Source: Nostoc sp. UCD121
GTDB lineage: Bacteria; Cyanobacteriota; Cyanobacteriia; Cyanobacteriales; Nostocaceae
Assembly (NCBI RefSeq): GCF_014222285.1
Contig: NZ_JACKZS010000056.1
Span: 1 to 38,672 of the forward strand
Direction of reading: 5' to 3'
Length of the DNA stretch: 38,672 nt
Under the pieces are notes generated by a model. It was not told the DNA's origin, searched no databases, and worked only from the letters and a program-made list of their open reading frames with translations. Shown here piece after piece: positions 8,839 through 18,538 of this stretch (position 1 is its first letter; the number at the start of each line of letters is the position of its first letter). Both the position numbers and the translations under genes were made by a program.

Positions 8839-9036
8839 GGAGAGCAGGGTGGTTTCATACAAAGAAAGAAAAAGCCTTTCGGACTTGATTGGCTAAAGCA
8901 CGTTGAGCTTAAGGGATAGTGCGAAAACCGAGAAATGTGGCAAGAGTGATGATTGGAGTACAGATATTACTGGGTAATTCACAATACAGCGAATAAAATG
9001 GCAAGAGCAGATTTCCTATCCTGGAGATTCCTCCCT

Positions 9037-10413
9037 ATGAAAGTAATCCAAGCTCTTGCTCGTTATTTTCCAGATAAATGCGGTGGTATTCAAGTAAACC
9101 TCAACGATTTACTGCCAGAATTGCGATCGCTCTTAGCATTGGCGGAGCGATCGCATGATATTGACATCTTGATAGCAGCCGCCAAATTAGGTTCCCCACA
9201 TGGTGATACTTACAAGTACAACGATGTAGAAGTTTATCGATATCCTGTATTTCCAGTACCTAGAACACAACCGAATCACGGTCAATTTCCTCATGGAAAA
9301 TTTGAAGATTTTGCTAATTGGCTATCTCACCAAAAAGCAGATATTTACCATCAGCACCATTGGGAAGTATCTTGTGGATTGCCTCATCTACGTTTGGCAA
9401 AAGAATTAGGCTTGTCAACGGTTGTAACAATCCATTATCCTCTACCCTTATGCCAGCGAACTACTCTGATGTTCAATGGACAACAGGCTTGTGATGGCAA
9501 AATAGATGTGGTGCGTTGTTCCCAGTGTGCTGATAGTTTAAGCAGAAAGCTACCTGCTGCAATGGTCAAAGGTTTTAGCTATCTGCCCGAAGCTATTTTG
9601 GGGAGAGTACCATTGCCTGTAAGTGCCTATCTTCCTGCCTCAGTAGACGAGGGCAACTTAGGACAATTTGTGCGTCCTTTTGTGATACCTGGTTATGTTA
9701 CTGCCCGCAAAAAAAGTCTGCTAGAAATGGCAAAATATGCTGACCGCATTGTAGCAGTGTGTGATTGGCTTTATGAAGCTCTACTGATTAACGGCATTCC
9801 TGAAAAAAAACTCGTTCTCTCTCGACACGGAATTTCTGACGCTACACAAGAAAAATCAACACTGGTATTACAGCAATCTGGTACTTTAAAAGTAGTTTTT
9901 TTAGGACGCTGGGATATATATAAAGGTATTGATATCTTAGTCCAAGCAGTTAAAGATTTACCTGCGGTGATTCCCATTGAATTGATAATTCATGGCATAG
10001 CGCAAGATGAACGATATCGCCAAAAAATTTTTAACCTGATTGACAATGACCCTCGAATTCGCGTAGAGAAACAACTAACTAGAGTTGAACTTACCCAGGC
10101 TCTAGCCAATTACGACATCCTAGCTGTACCTTCCCAATGGCTAGAAACTGGGCCTTTAGTTGTCTTAGAAGCCCATGAAGCCGGCCTTCCTGTAATTGGT
10201 TCCAATTTGGGGGGTATTGCCGAACTTATAAAACATGGCATTGATGGTTGGTTAGTAACTGCTAATGATACTAAAGCTTGGACTCAAGCTCTTGAGCGAT
10301 TAGCAACAGATGCTAATTTACTTAATAAATTGCGCCAAGGTATTAAACCTATTCGCACAGTAAATATGCAGGCAGCAGATTTAGCAACCATATATAAAAA
10401 CCTACAACGGTAG
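9037..10413 (+). CDS. GT4-family glycosyltransferase with CDG...RCxxC cysteine motif
   Basis: A GT-B fold glycosyltransferase of 458 residues that would move a sugar from a nucleotide donor to a glycan acceptor at the cytoplasmic side. The N-terminal acceptor domain opens with a GT4-like glycine loop (KCGGIQVNLNDL). It carries four cysteines (139, 152, 161, 164) in the arrangement C-CDG-RC-x2-C, a probable metal or structural site seen in a GT4 subset. The C-terminal donor domain shows VFLGRWDIYKGIDIL and the ExxxxxxxE segment around VVLEAHEAGLPVIGSNLGG. I chose ATG 9037 because GGAG at 9023-9026 is a well-spaced ribosome site and the protein then starts like its family. The frame is open further upstream to 8953, but those 28 residues look non-coding. 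It lies 0.7 kb ahead of hpsA on the same strand, so a role in the same polysaccharide is possible but unproven. Confidence 0.9.
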   Translation: MKVIQALARYFPDKCGGIQVNLNDLLPELRSLLALAERSHDIDILIAAAKLGSPHGDTYKYNDVEVYRYPVFPVPRTQPNHGQFPHGKFEDFANWLSHQKADIYHQHHWEVSCGLPHLRLAKELGLSTVVTIHYPLPLCQRTTLMFNGQQACDGKIDVVRCSQCADSLSRKLPAAMVKGFSYLPEAILGRVPLPVSAYLPASVDEGNLGQFVRPFVIPGYVTARKKSLLEMAKYADRIVAVCDWLYEALLINGIPEKKLVLSRHGISDATQEKSTLVLQQSGTLKVVFLGRWDIYKGIDILVQAVKDLPAVIPIELIIHGIAQDERYRQKIFNLIDNDPRIRVEKQLTRVELTQALANYDILAVPSQWLETGPLVVLEAHEAGLPVIGSNLGGIAELIKHGIDGWLVTANDTKAWTQALERLATDANLLNKLRQGIKPIRTVNMQAADLATIYKNLQR

Positions 10414-10428
10414 TTTCAAGAATTAAAT

Positions 10429-10534
10429 ACTAGTACAGCACGGCGTAAATAAACATACCATTTCAAATGGTGCAACAGCTTGGAATACAATTCTTTTGAC
10501 TTTTGGCTTTTGACTTCCGCCTTGCGGTACTAGT
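10429..10534. repeat. Small inverted-repeat element (ACTAGTAC ends)
   Basis: ACTAGTACAGCACGG at 10429-10443 is the inverted copy of CCTTGCGGTACTAGT at 10520-10534, matching at 13 of 15 positions. Between them lies a tandem TTTTGACTTTTGGC-type run. This is a 106-bp element with no coding capacity, resembling MITE or STRR composites of Nostoc. No clear target duplication was seen. Confidence 0.45.
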
Positions 10535-11136
10535 CCTATAGTCTGTGCAAACGCCAGTGTAATGCAGCTATTGACTATTAAACCTAATTACTGCGTATTT
10601 GCTTGAAATTATAAATATTTATTCTACCGCCTCCCTACTACAGTGAGGTTTTAAATTTTTTCATATTATTTTGCCCCTAGCTGATATTTTTACTTGAACA
10701 AGTGGGTATTATAGCCTTAGTATGCTGACAACATCTTCATAAAGCTAGCTTTGAATGAAATGGATTTCTACAAAGCTAATTTTAAGTCATACTATTTTTC
10801 TACAAAATTGAGCTTAATTAGCTTGGGAATGCAGGTTTTTTCTGTGAGATCAGCCTTCTATATAAGGATAAATTTTTATTTCATTAGCAGACATAAACTA
10901 AATAATTTCGAGAAGATCAGTATTTTTCGGTATTAAGTAAAAAATGAACCCATGATATAAAGTGAATAAATCTTATTGGTTAATTTACTACTGCATTTTT
11001 AAAAATGTTTAAACAAGGTTAATTCTCGCATAAATCAAAAGTTTCACTTTTAGTTTATATCTGACACAATAGGCTGGATATCTATAAAGTCAAATATCCT
11101 CACATCCGTAAGCAAACACTTGGGAGGGAAGCATCT
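10535..11136 (+). promoter_or_regulatory. Long AT-rich leader upstream of hpsA
   Basis: About 600 bp of AT-rich DNA with no credible gene precedes hpsA. An open frame at 10751-10936 has no ribosome site or recognisable protein character. A strong Shine-Dalgarno-like GGGAGGG lies at about 11122-11128, eight bases before the hpsA ATG at 11137. The length and composition fit a regulated promoter region. In Nostoc, hps genes are induced in hormogonia through a sigma-factor cascade, but I could not point to a specific promoter box. Confidence 0.4.
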
Positions 11137-14100
11137 ATGTCTGTAAGACGTAAGTTATTCAAGGCACTAATATTTTATTTTAAAAAAATTAGTAACCAGT
11201 TTTTGTCTACAATAAAAAAGCAAATAATTTGGTTACTAAGAACTTTTTTCACCACTACTAGAAGACATGGTGCGGGAAATGCTGGTTTTGTTTTACCAAC
11301 GGTAGCAATGGTATCTTTAGTTGTTGTACTGTTAACAACAGCAATTCTATTTCGCTCGTTTGAACGCTCCAAGAATGCTAGTAATGTTCGAGTAAATGAG
11401 GCTGCACTCAACGCTGCAACTCCGGCAATTGACCGCGCTAGAGCTAAAATAAATAAGCTATTTCAAGATGGACGACTACCACGAGCCACACCAACAGATG
11501 ACGCGTTGTATTCTACTTTGAGCGGCAATATCAATGAATATACATTTGGTGATGAAACTCAACTTCAACTGGCTCTAAATACCGATCAACAAGCAAAAAG
11601 AACCGAAACTGCTGAAAAAGCGAAGACACTAAATACTGCATGGTTATATCCTCTAGATACTGATAATAACGGCAAATTTGATAGCTACACGCTTTATGGC
11701 ATTTACTTTAGAAATCCTCCCATAAACGCTGGTGTATATAAATATGCCAGAAATCCATTAGAAGCAAGAACTTTACCAATGACTGCTGGTAATGTCAGTG
11801 GAGATTGTGGAGATACGCTAGGTACAAGTGCTACCTTAGTAGGTAATACTGGCTGGTTTAAAGTGGGCAATAAGTTGAAAAAAGCCTTTTTTGTCTATAC
11901 AGCAACTGTTCCTATTACTACTACACCATCTAATAATAAATACGAACTTTACAAAGGTAATAAAAGTTTTTCTGCTTTAGAGTATCAACAAGAACGTGTC
12001 CAAATTCCTGTAGTTAATAATGCTGTTCTTTATGAAGATGATATAGGACTTAGCCCAGGCCCCGCCTTCAGATTAAATGGACGAATTTTTACCAATAGTA
12101 ATTTTCTCACTGGTTCGCCAGCAAATAGTGTCAAGCTATTTCAAGTTAGCAGTAAGGAATCCTGTTTCTACGATAACGATAATGCCAAAATAGTAATTGG
12201 TGGAAACTTGGGCGCTGGTGGTTTTACAGATACAAGTGACTTAGGCAATGTCACTAAAGTGCATTTATTTAGAAAAGGAGAAGCTACAGATCCTGTTGAA
12301 GTCGATTTTGCAAAATCAACTACTCCAGCATCAAACGAAGCGAATTTCATGGCTTATAACAGCCTTGCCTATACTCAGCGTATCACTCGGCTAGTTAACG
12401 CCCAAATAGCTACCACAAATCCTGATCCGACAGAAGTTACCAAAGGTATTCAACAACAAAAGGATAAGCTTGCTTTAACAAGTTACACCACAGCAGAAAA
12501 CGACGCACTACGCAAACAACAGCTACAGCTTTACTTTCAAAAACGCACCCGCCGCGTACCTTACAAAGAAGTTGCTGCTGGAAGCACTGAATTAGTTGCA
12601 TTAGGTACATACGCCACAACTACTCCACTTCAAGGCAGTGGCGATACCCTACGCCCTGTAGATGCTTGGATGTATCCTACCGATCCCACGGATGGGAAAA
12701 CGGGTACTGGTTACGCTAATTTAACACTAAATATCAGCAGTAATAAACTGATACCTGGTGCAACGGAACCCACAAAACTAGAAAAAGACTATGGCGAAAA
12801 AGAACAATCCTTGGGTGACAGGGTTGTAATTGGTAATAATCTGCCTCAAATCTGGTGGGACAGCAATCAAAGCCAATTCGTCGGCCCAAATTTCCAAGAT
12901 ACCCAAAATATTAGCGGTGTTAACTGGGATCTACCAACAACACCTGCTACACCTCGCACTCGCCGCTCTCGCGTACAAATACTAGCTGATTTAGGCTCTA
13001 CAGACCGAGATAAAGATTGGGAACTAGCAGCAGCTCAAGTTCCGAGTACCATACAAGACCCTGTTGGTGGTTTACGAGTGGTAACTGGTGCTGGGATTTA
13101 TTTGCCTGATAATTACACAGCCGCAAGTACTACCTTCACTTCAGCTACCAAAGAAATTTGGTCTGATCTGATGCCAGTGCCTCAAGCTCCAGCACCCACA
13201 CAAAAGACTATTAAGCCATATTGGATGTATGATTACTCTGCTGTAGGCGCAAATAATTACTCTTCAATACAGTATAAATGGCCCGAAATTGCCGATCCAA
13301 CTAAGACACCATATCTGCGGATGCGAGCTACAGCTGTTTATCACTACAAAGCCACTAGTTACAACCAGCAAAGTCCACAGCCTATAGCTTGTGTAAGCAG
13401 CTTTTACGTCCCTACTAATAGCACTACTGCTAAAAATCAAACAGGACTTCCAGCTTGGGCTTCAGATGCTAATAGTTCAGCTACAGGTGGTCTATCCAAC
13501 AACGGCATAGTTTACGGGCCTCCAACCAAAACAGTTACTGATTATCAGGCCCTACTGACTTATCAATCTCAATTAAAATATCCAAAAGGAGATATAAAAG
13601 GAGATCCAAAACGTCCAATAACTGATACAACTAATCCAGATTATTTAGCTGGACGTTCTATAGATGATGGACTGCTAGCAAAAGCTTTAGCAAAAACCAC
13701 AGATCGTACTCTTTCGGAACAATCTACAATTCATGCTGCAATTTGCGCCCTACAAATTTTAGATGGCAGCATTTCTCCAGTAACCACTACACCTCCTATT
13801 CCTCACGGTGCAATTCAAGAAACTGCCTTTTTAGATGCAAGACAGGTTAGGGCAAATCAAACAACCACTACAAGTACTGATTACGATCTTGCAACAAAAG
13901 ACAGACAACCTTTAGAAGTTCGCGCCACAGTATTAGATATCAACTCGCTTCGCACTACTACGTATGGTGCGGCAACTCCAGCGCAAGAATACTTACTGCC
14001 AAATAGCGGCATTATCTATGCTACTCGCAATGATGCATTGCCAGATTTGAGTTCAACAAAGACAGATTCAGAGGCGAAAAAACTTGAAAGCCCGGTGGAT

Positions 14101-15738
14101 TATACGCTTGACCCAACGCGCCGTCCTAATGCCATTATGCTCATCAACGGCTCCCAAATCGGTCGCGGCACAAGTAATAATTATCGAGACGTAGAGAAAG
14201 GGTTGATTTTAGGTACCAATTTGCCTGTTTACGTTAAGGGGAACTTTAATCTTCACACCCAAGAAGAGTTCACAACAGCATTGTCAGATGATTGGAGCAA
14301 TTTCTATACTCGCGCCAAAGCACAGCGCAATCCAAATTTCGCTTGTCGTCCAAATGACACAAGGCTACCAAACTGTACAACTGGTGATCTGTGGCGGCCT
14401 GCATCTGTGTTGGCAGATTCTGTTACTTTACTTTCTAATAACTTTAGATTAGGCTACCGCGATGAGGGAGATTATGGCTGGAGTAATAGCTATGATGCTC
14501 CATTCCCGATACCATCTGGATTCTCACAATACAATAGCTTTGTTCCCGTAGCTCGATGGCGCGACACCACTACAGGCATACCCAAAGACCTTGACTCAAC
14601 TACAACAGGGTTTCAAGGTAGTTCTTACCTCAACAACTTTGTGACACCAATTGCGCTACAAATACCACCAGGGACGTATTTGACGGAAGTTTGTTCTGCA
14701 ACTAACGTAGCAGATTGTAGTGATCCGACAAAAGCGACAACTGCATGGACAATCCAGACAGCCTGTGGAGGTGGAGGAGGTAATACGTTTTATAATGGTC
14801 AAATTGTTGGTAAAAATGGAAATCCAAACAATAGTCGAATAAAAACAGGATACATCTTTGATGATCCAGCGACGGATTATTCAGGAGGATGCTTTACTGC
14901 AACTGCTCCTCGGAGAATTGCTTTTGTACGTGATGCAACGACTGGTCAATTAGTTACTCCTCTTAGAGTCTTAGGAGTTGATAACACCAACCCTGGTACG
15001 GTACGAGAATTTCCTCTAGGATCGACAACATCCACTACGGGGACAACACTATTACCGCCACCAAACGATGCGTTCATGCCCTGGCTGAAGCCTGTTATAA
15101 CTGCTGGTGCTGTTAGTGGATTTGAACCAGTTCTACAAATTAACCAACCCTTTGCTACTCCTCAAAACCCAGATAACACTGATCAGATTATCTCTGGAAC
15201 CCACAATAATTGGTTGCAAACAGCTACTGAAACTACCTTTAATTTAATTGCTGTGGCTGGAGATACCCCAGCGCGTCCTACAGAAGACAATGGTGGTCTA
15301 CACAACTTTGTGCGCTTCATGGAAAACTGGAACCCAACAGGAGGAACAAGCGATGCCATTAAAGCTAGGATTAGTGGCTCTTTCGTCCAGACTAAACGAA
15401 GTGCCTATGCCACAGCACCATTCAACACATCTATATCAACTCAATCTGATAATTTTAAGTATAAGATTCAAGGCAACAACAGCAGGACTCCTTTCTATCT
15501 GGCTCCTACACGGCAATGGGGTTATGATGTAGCGCTGCTATCTCAGTCGCCTGACTTATTAGCCCAAAAATTGGCAACCATACCAGACGATTTGCCAGAT
15601 GAGTACTTCCGGGAAGTTGGTCGAGATGACGCATGGGTGCAAAGTTTGTTGTGTGCGAAAAAACCCGATACTAGCACTCCTCCTGTATATACTGCTGCAA
15701 TCGATTCCGATCAACGTCCTAGTAACTGCCCATCTTAA
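11137..15738 (+). CDS. hpsA: Hormogonium polysaccharide biosynthesis protein HpsA (giant pilin-like protein)
   Basis: A 1533-residue protein, first of an 11-gene run matching hpsA-K. The N-terminus is a basic leader of about 50 residues ending RRHGAGNAG, followed by FVLPTVAMVSLVVVLL. This is the hydrophobic segment of a type IV pilin-like protein, with a probable prepilin cleavage after Gly50. There is no Glu at +5 (Thr instead), as in GspK/PilX-like tip or minor pseudopilins. The next stretch (RVNEAALNAATPAIDRARAK) continues as an amphipathic helix. The remaining ~1400 residues are rich in Thr, Asn, Asp and Pro, with cysteines mostly in the C-terminal half, and look extracellular. HpsA is known from Nostoc punctiforme as needed for hormogonium polysaccharide and motility; its biochemical role is unknown. 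GGGAGGG precedes the ATG. Confidence 0.88.
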   Translation: MSVRRKLFKALIFYFKKISNQFLSTIKKQIIWLLRTFFTTTRRHGAGNAGFVLPTVAMVSLVVVLLTTAILFRSFERSKNASNVRVNEAALNAATPAIDRARAKINKLFQDGRLPRATPTDDALYSTLSGNINEYTFGDETQLQLALNTDQQAKRTETAEKAKTLNTAWLYPLDTDNNGKFDSYTLYGIYFRNPPINAGVYKYARNPLEARTLPMTAGNVSGDCGDTLGTSATLVGNTGWFKVGNKLKKAFFVYTATVPITTTPSNNKYELYKGNKSFSALEYQQERVQIPVVNNAVLYEDDIGLSPGPAFRLNGRIFTNSNFLTGSPANSVKLFQVSSKESCFYDNDNAKIVIGGNLGAGGFTDTSDLGNVTKVHLFRKGEATDPVEVDFAKSTTPASNEANFMAYNSLAYTQRITRLVNAQIATTNPDPTEVTKGIQQQKDKLALTSYTTAENDALRKQQLQLYFQKRTRRVPYKEVAAGSTELVALGTYATTTPLQGSGDTLRPVDAWMYPTDPTDGKTGTGYANLTLNISSNKLIPGATEPTKLEKDYGEKEQSLGDRVVIGNNLPQIWWDSNQSQFVGPNFQDTQNISGVNWDLPTTPATPRTRRSRVQILADLGSTDRDKDWELAAAQVPSTIQDPVGGLRVVTGAGIYLPDNYTAASTTFTSATKEIWSDLMPVPQAPAPTQKTIKPYWMYDYSAVGANNYSSIQYKWPEIADPTKTPYLRMRATAVYHYKATSYNQQSPQPIACVSSFYVPTNSTTAKNQTGLPAWASDANSSATGGLSNNGIVYGPPTKTVTDYQALLTYQSQLKYPKGDIKGDPKRPITDTTNPDYLAGRSIDDGLLAKALAKTTDRTLSEQSTIHAAICALQILDGSISPVTTTPPIPHGAIQETAFLDARQVRANQTTTTSTDYDLATKDRQPLEVRATVLDINSLRTTTYGAATPAQEYLLPNSGIIYATRNDALPDLSSTKTDSEAKKLESPVDYTLDPTRRPNAIMLINGSQIGRGTSNNYRDVEKGLILGTNLPVYVKGNFNLHTQEEFTTALSDDWSNFYTRAKAQRNPNFACRPNDTRLPNCTTGDLWRPASVLADSVTLLSNNFRLGYRDEGDYGWSNSYDAPFPIPSGFSQYNSFVPVARWRDTTTGIPKDLDSTTTGFQGSSYLNNFVTPIALQIPPGTYLTEVCSATNVADCSDPTKATTAWTIQTACGGGGGNTFYNGQIVGKNGNPNNSRIKTGYIFDDPATDYSGGCFTATAPRRIAFVRDATTGQLVTPLRVLGVDNTNPGTVREFPLGSTTSTTGTTLLPPPNDAFMPWLKPVITAGAVSGFEPVLQINQPFATPQNPDNTDQIISGTHNNWLQTATETTFNLIAVAGDTPARPTEDNGGLHNFVRFMENWNPTGGTSDAIKARISGSFVQTKRSAYATAPFNTSISTQSDNFKYKIQGNNSRTPFYLAPTRQWGYDVALLSQSPDLLAQKLATIPDDLPDEYFREVGRDDAWVQSLLCAKKPDTSTPPVYTAAIDSDQRPSNCPS

Positions 15739-15749
15739 AACTTCATACT

Positions 15750-15784
15750 ACTCTCCTAAACTGTAACTTTCACTTTAGGGGAGT
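15750..15784 (+). terminator. Hairpin after hpsA
   Basis: ACTCTCCTAAA (15750-15760) pairs with TTTAGGGGAGT (15774-15784) over 11 bp with one G-U pair and a 13-nt loop. It sits 12 bp after the hpsA stop and ahead of hpsB. It lacks a long T tract, so it may attenuate or protect the hpsA mRNA rather than stop transcription fully. Confidence 0.5.
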
Positions 15785-15842
15785 AAAATTTCTCAATTAC
15801 ATTTTTGAATGCAAATTGGTATCAGAAGCTGGTGATAAGTTA

Positions 15843-16559
15843 ATGATTAAGCATAAACTACAACAACAAATCATCCCTAATGATGAGTCTGGTTTTACGA
15901 TTATTGAGTCTTTGGTAGCAATAGTTATAGTTGCTATTTTAATGGCAGCGATCGCACCTACGATCGTCATTTCAACAGCAACCCGCGTTCAATCTCGACG
16001 AGTGGAACTTGCAACTCAAGCGACAAAAACATTCATTGATGGCATCAGAACTGGAGCTATTACTACAGTGCCAAGTACACTAGTTACACTTGCAACTCCA
16101 ACTGCGGCCGCACCTAGAAGGGTTTCAGATGTAGCAGGTACGCCACCTATAACAGGTAGACCACAAGATTATTTAATTAACAATATTACAGATATGCCTA
16201 CTCCCACATTGGCAACTGGTCTGTATTGTTTCAATAAGAATGGCATCATTAGTAATCCAGATTGTTCAAGCAATACAAACAATCTGTTTTATATTCAAGC
16301 TGGTCGAATTGTCCAAAGTACTGGGATAAACGATGGTTATCGTCTGGCAATTCGGATCTATCGGGCAGATGTTGACTTTAGCAAAACTCTCAAAGCCAGC
16401 ACCGATACTACTAATAACAGACAAAAAACATTCACAGGTGGACTAGGCGATCGTCAAGCACCATTAATCGAAATGACAACTGATATTGCTAACAGTTACA
16501 CGACATTTCAGGCTTTGTGTAAGCGACTTGGTGTTGCAACAAATCAAAATTGTCAATAA
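15843..16559 (+). CDS. hpsB: Pseudopilin HpsB
   Basis: A type IV pilin-like secretion subunit of 238 residues. After a 17-residue basic leader, the class III cleavage motif SG/FTIIESLVAIVIVAIL is intact: cleavage after Gly17, Phe+1 and Glu+5. The hydrophobic helix of about 20 residues anchors it in the inner membrane until assembly. The rest is a Thr-rich globular head with two C-terminal cysteines (CKRLGVATNQNC). I prefer ATG 15843. A TTG at 15816 in the same frame would add nine residues. It is the first of three consecutive pseudopilin genes, as in the hpsBCD set of Nostoc punctiforme, where these are required for polysaccharide export rather than for building the normal pilus. Confidence 0.85.
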   Translation: MIKHKLQQQIIPNDESGFTIIESLVAIVIVAILMAAIAPTIVISTATRVQSRRVELATQATKTFIDGIRTGAITTVPSTLVTLATPTAAAPRRVSDVAGTPPITGRPQDYLINNITDMPTPTLATGLYCFNKNGIISNPDCSSNTNNLFYIQAGRIVQSTGINDGYRLAIRIYRADVDFSKTLKASTDTTNNRQKTFTGGLGDRQAPLIEMTTDIANSYTTFQALCKRLGVATNQNCQ

Positions 16560-16628
16560 AAAATTGAGCAAGTTTACAATTGGCGATGCTCATTATGCAT
16601 CTATTAATAATAAAGAGAATATCACAAT

Positions 16629-17609
16629 ATGGTGAGGACACTAAAATTTTTACTCAGAAGCCAGCTAAAACGCTCTAGGCTAGTTCAACAAGTTAATGGT
16701 TTTACAATGATTGAATTGTTGATTGCCATGATCCTGGCATTCCTGATCCTCACGCCGTTGCTAGGATTCATGGTTAATATTATGGATACAGACCGAAAGG
16801 AGCAAGCAAAGGCAAATTCTGAGCAAGAAATTCAAACTGCGCTAGACTATATTTCCCGTGATTTACAACAAGCAATTTATCTTTATGATGCTGATGGAAT
16901 TGAAGCTATCAAAAATCAATTACCTAATTCGAGCGCAACAGATAGAGTCCCTGTTCTTGTCTTTTGGAAGCGAGAAATAGTTAACCAAGCGCTTACAATT
17001 ACAGGAACCGAAAAAGATGATACTTTTGTATACTCATTAGTTGCCTACTATTTAATTAAAGACTCTAGTTCTAGTTCTACTTGGTCTAATGCAGCTCGGA
17101 TTGCGAGATGGCAAATTAAGGATGGTGTACCAGCTAGTACTGGTGTTGATTGTACTGGCTATACTGGCAAATATATTACTGGTAATTGCCCTAGTCCAGG
17201 TTTTACCCTATTTAAACTCGATGGAGTAGGTACTATTAATGACAAGATGAATGCTTGGGTAAAAGCCACAGAAACTTATACTGCTGATACTACAGTACTT
17301 GTTGACTTTATTGATCAAACCAAAACTGATGATACAACACCAGCACCTGCGGCAACTTGCCCTACTGATAACAACACCTGGCAAAAAGTATCACCAAACA
17401 CTGCTAGCTTTAATACACGTAATGCTGGCAAAATGACTGGTTTCTATGCGTGTATCGATAGGGTTAACACAACAGCACAAGTATCTTTACGAGGCAATGC
17501 ACTCGCACGTTTACAAAGCAATAACCTTAATTACACAGATACCAACAAAACTTATTTTCCAAGTGCAAGTATACGTGTACAAGGGCGCGGATATTTATTT
17601 ACTAAATAA
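16629..17609 (+). CDS. hpsC: Pseudopilin HpsC (PilW/GspJ-like)
   Basis: A prepilin-like protein of 326 residues. The leader of 24 residues ends VNG/FTMIELLIAMILAFLIL, with cleavage after Gly24 and Glu at +5. The helix continues into DRKEQAKANSEQEIQTALDYISRDLQQAIYLYD, which has the typical PilW/GspJ minor pilin look. The head domain contains several cysteines (for example CTGY, NCPSP, ATCPTD, YACID) that could form disulphides outside the membrane. The ATG at 16629 lies 69 bp after hpsB. It is taken as HpsC from its position and length. It would form part of the pseudopilus with HpsB, D and H. Confidence 0.84.
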   Translation: MVRTLKFLLRSQLKRSRLVQQVNGFTMIELLIAMILAFLILTPLLGFMVNIMDTDRKEQAKANSEQEIQTALDYISRDLQQAIYLYDADGIEAIKNQLPNSSATDRVPVLVFWKREIVNQALTITGTEKDDTFVYSLVAYYLIKDSSSSSTWSNAARIARWQIKDGVPASTGVDCTGYTGKYITGNCPSPGFTLFKLDGVGTINDKMNAWVKATETYTADTTVLVDFIDQTKTDDTTPAPAATCPTDNNTWQKVSPNTASFNTRNAGKMTGFYACIDRVNTTAQVSLRGNALARLQSNNLNYTDTNKTYFPSASIRVQGRGYLFTK

Positions 17610-17647
17610 GTGCTGAAAATTAAAGGATTAATCAATGGCAACTAATT

Positions 17648-18340
17648 ATGGAAAAGTTAAGTTTGAACTTATTGAACTCTATCCACAGGAATGGAAGAAG
17701 CCAACAGCGATGTTTAGTTAAGAGGCTAAGTTATGGTTGTAGATACGCTCAACAAGATGCTGGCTTTACCTTGCTAGAATTAATCGTAGTGATGGTGATG
17801 ATTGGAATTTTAGCAGCGATCGCAGCTCCTGGTTGGCTTGCCTTTGTGAATCGGCAGAAAGTGAATAAGGTTAACGATGCTGTTTTAGCCGCACTGCAAG
17901 AAGCACAGCGCGAAGCTAAAAACAAAAAACTTAGCTACACTGTCAGTTTTCAGAAAAATACCACAACCCAAAATGCAGAGGTTGCTGTTTATAATACCAA
18001 TGCTGGAAGCCCGACATGGAAACCTTTAGGAGCGGATGTAGGCATCAGCTCTGATAAATTTCTGCTAGGTGCAAATCTCACCAGTCAAAACACTGCTGGT
18101 TCATCTGTCTCTTACACTTTAAGTGCGTCAACAAAAATTACCTTTGACTATATGGGGACTTTACCCAATGCAAGCTTTGGAACACCTGTAGCCCCTTCGA
18201 CAGAGCCACCTGGGTTAAAAATAGTGGTAGCTGTACCAAGCTCTCCAAACTCCACATCGCCTAGTAGCGTCAAGCGATGCGTCATTGTGAAAACTCTCTT
18301 AGGCTCAATGCTCACAGCAAAAGATGATAAATGCGGTTAA
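17648..18340 (+). CDS. hpsD: Pseudopilin HpsD (GspH/FimT-like)
   Basis: A GspH-type pseudopilin of 230 residues with an unusually long 39-residue leader. The processing site DAG/FTLLELIVVMVMIGIL has cleavage after Gly39 and Glu at +5. The AAPGWLAFVNRQKVNKVND continuation is typical of cyanobacterial GspH/FimT proteins. The C-terminus has VKRCVIVKTLLGSMLTAK followed by a second Cys, a signature shared with the pseudopilin at 21557-22126. The gene follows hpsC by 38 bp and is followed by a clear terminator-like hairpin at 18391-18435, so hpsB-D probably form one transcript. Confidence 0.85.
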   Translation: MEKLSLNLLNSIHRNGRSQQRCLVKRLSYGCRYAQQDAGFTLLELIVVMVMIGILAAIAAPGWLAFVNRQKVNKVNDAVLAALQEAQREAKNKKLSYTVSFQKNTTTQNAEVAVYNTNAGSPTWKPLGADVGISSDKFLLGANLTSQNTAGSSVSYTLSASTKITFDYMGTLPNASFGTPVAPSTEPPGLKIVVAVPSSPNSTSPSSVKRCVIVKTLLGSMLTAKDDKCG

Positions 18341-18390
18341 GTAGCTTATGCAGGAATCTTCATTTCAAATTACGTAATAATACTGTATAT

Positions 18391-18435
18391 AAAACTGCAC
18401 GTTGATAGCAAAATTAAAACATCAGGTGCAGTTTT
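18391..18435 (+). terminator. Intrinsic terminator-like hairpin after hpsD
   Basis: AAAACTGCAC (18391-18400) pairs perfectly with GTGCAGTTTT (18426-18435), and the right arm runs into one more T (T5). It lies 50 bp after the hpsD stop and 103 bp before hpsE. This is the best-looking Rho-independent terminator in the window and suggests a transcript boundary inside the hps cluster. Confidence 0.65.
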
Positions 18436-18538
18436 TAATGTTCGATAGATTTATTTAAGAGCCAGTAATAAACTAGCTATTGGTTCAATATATAAAATAA
18501 AAAGCGTTTTAATCAAATCAAAATGTGAATTTTGTCAA

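Noticed and set aside
8953..9036. Longer N-terminus for the GT4 glycosyltransferase
   Set aside because: The extra 28 residues look unlike the family, while ATG 9037 has a well-spaced GGAG.
10751..10936. A 61-codon frame upstream of hpsA
   Set aside because: Very AT-rich, aromatic-heavy peptide with no ribosome site and no recognisable similarity; more likely leader DNA.
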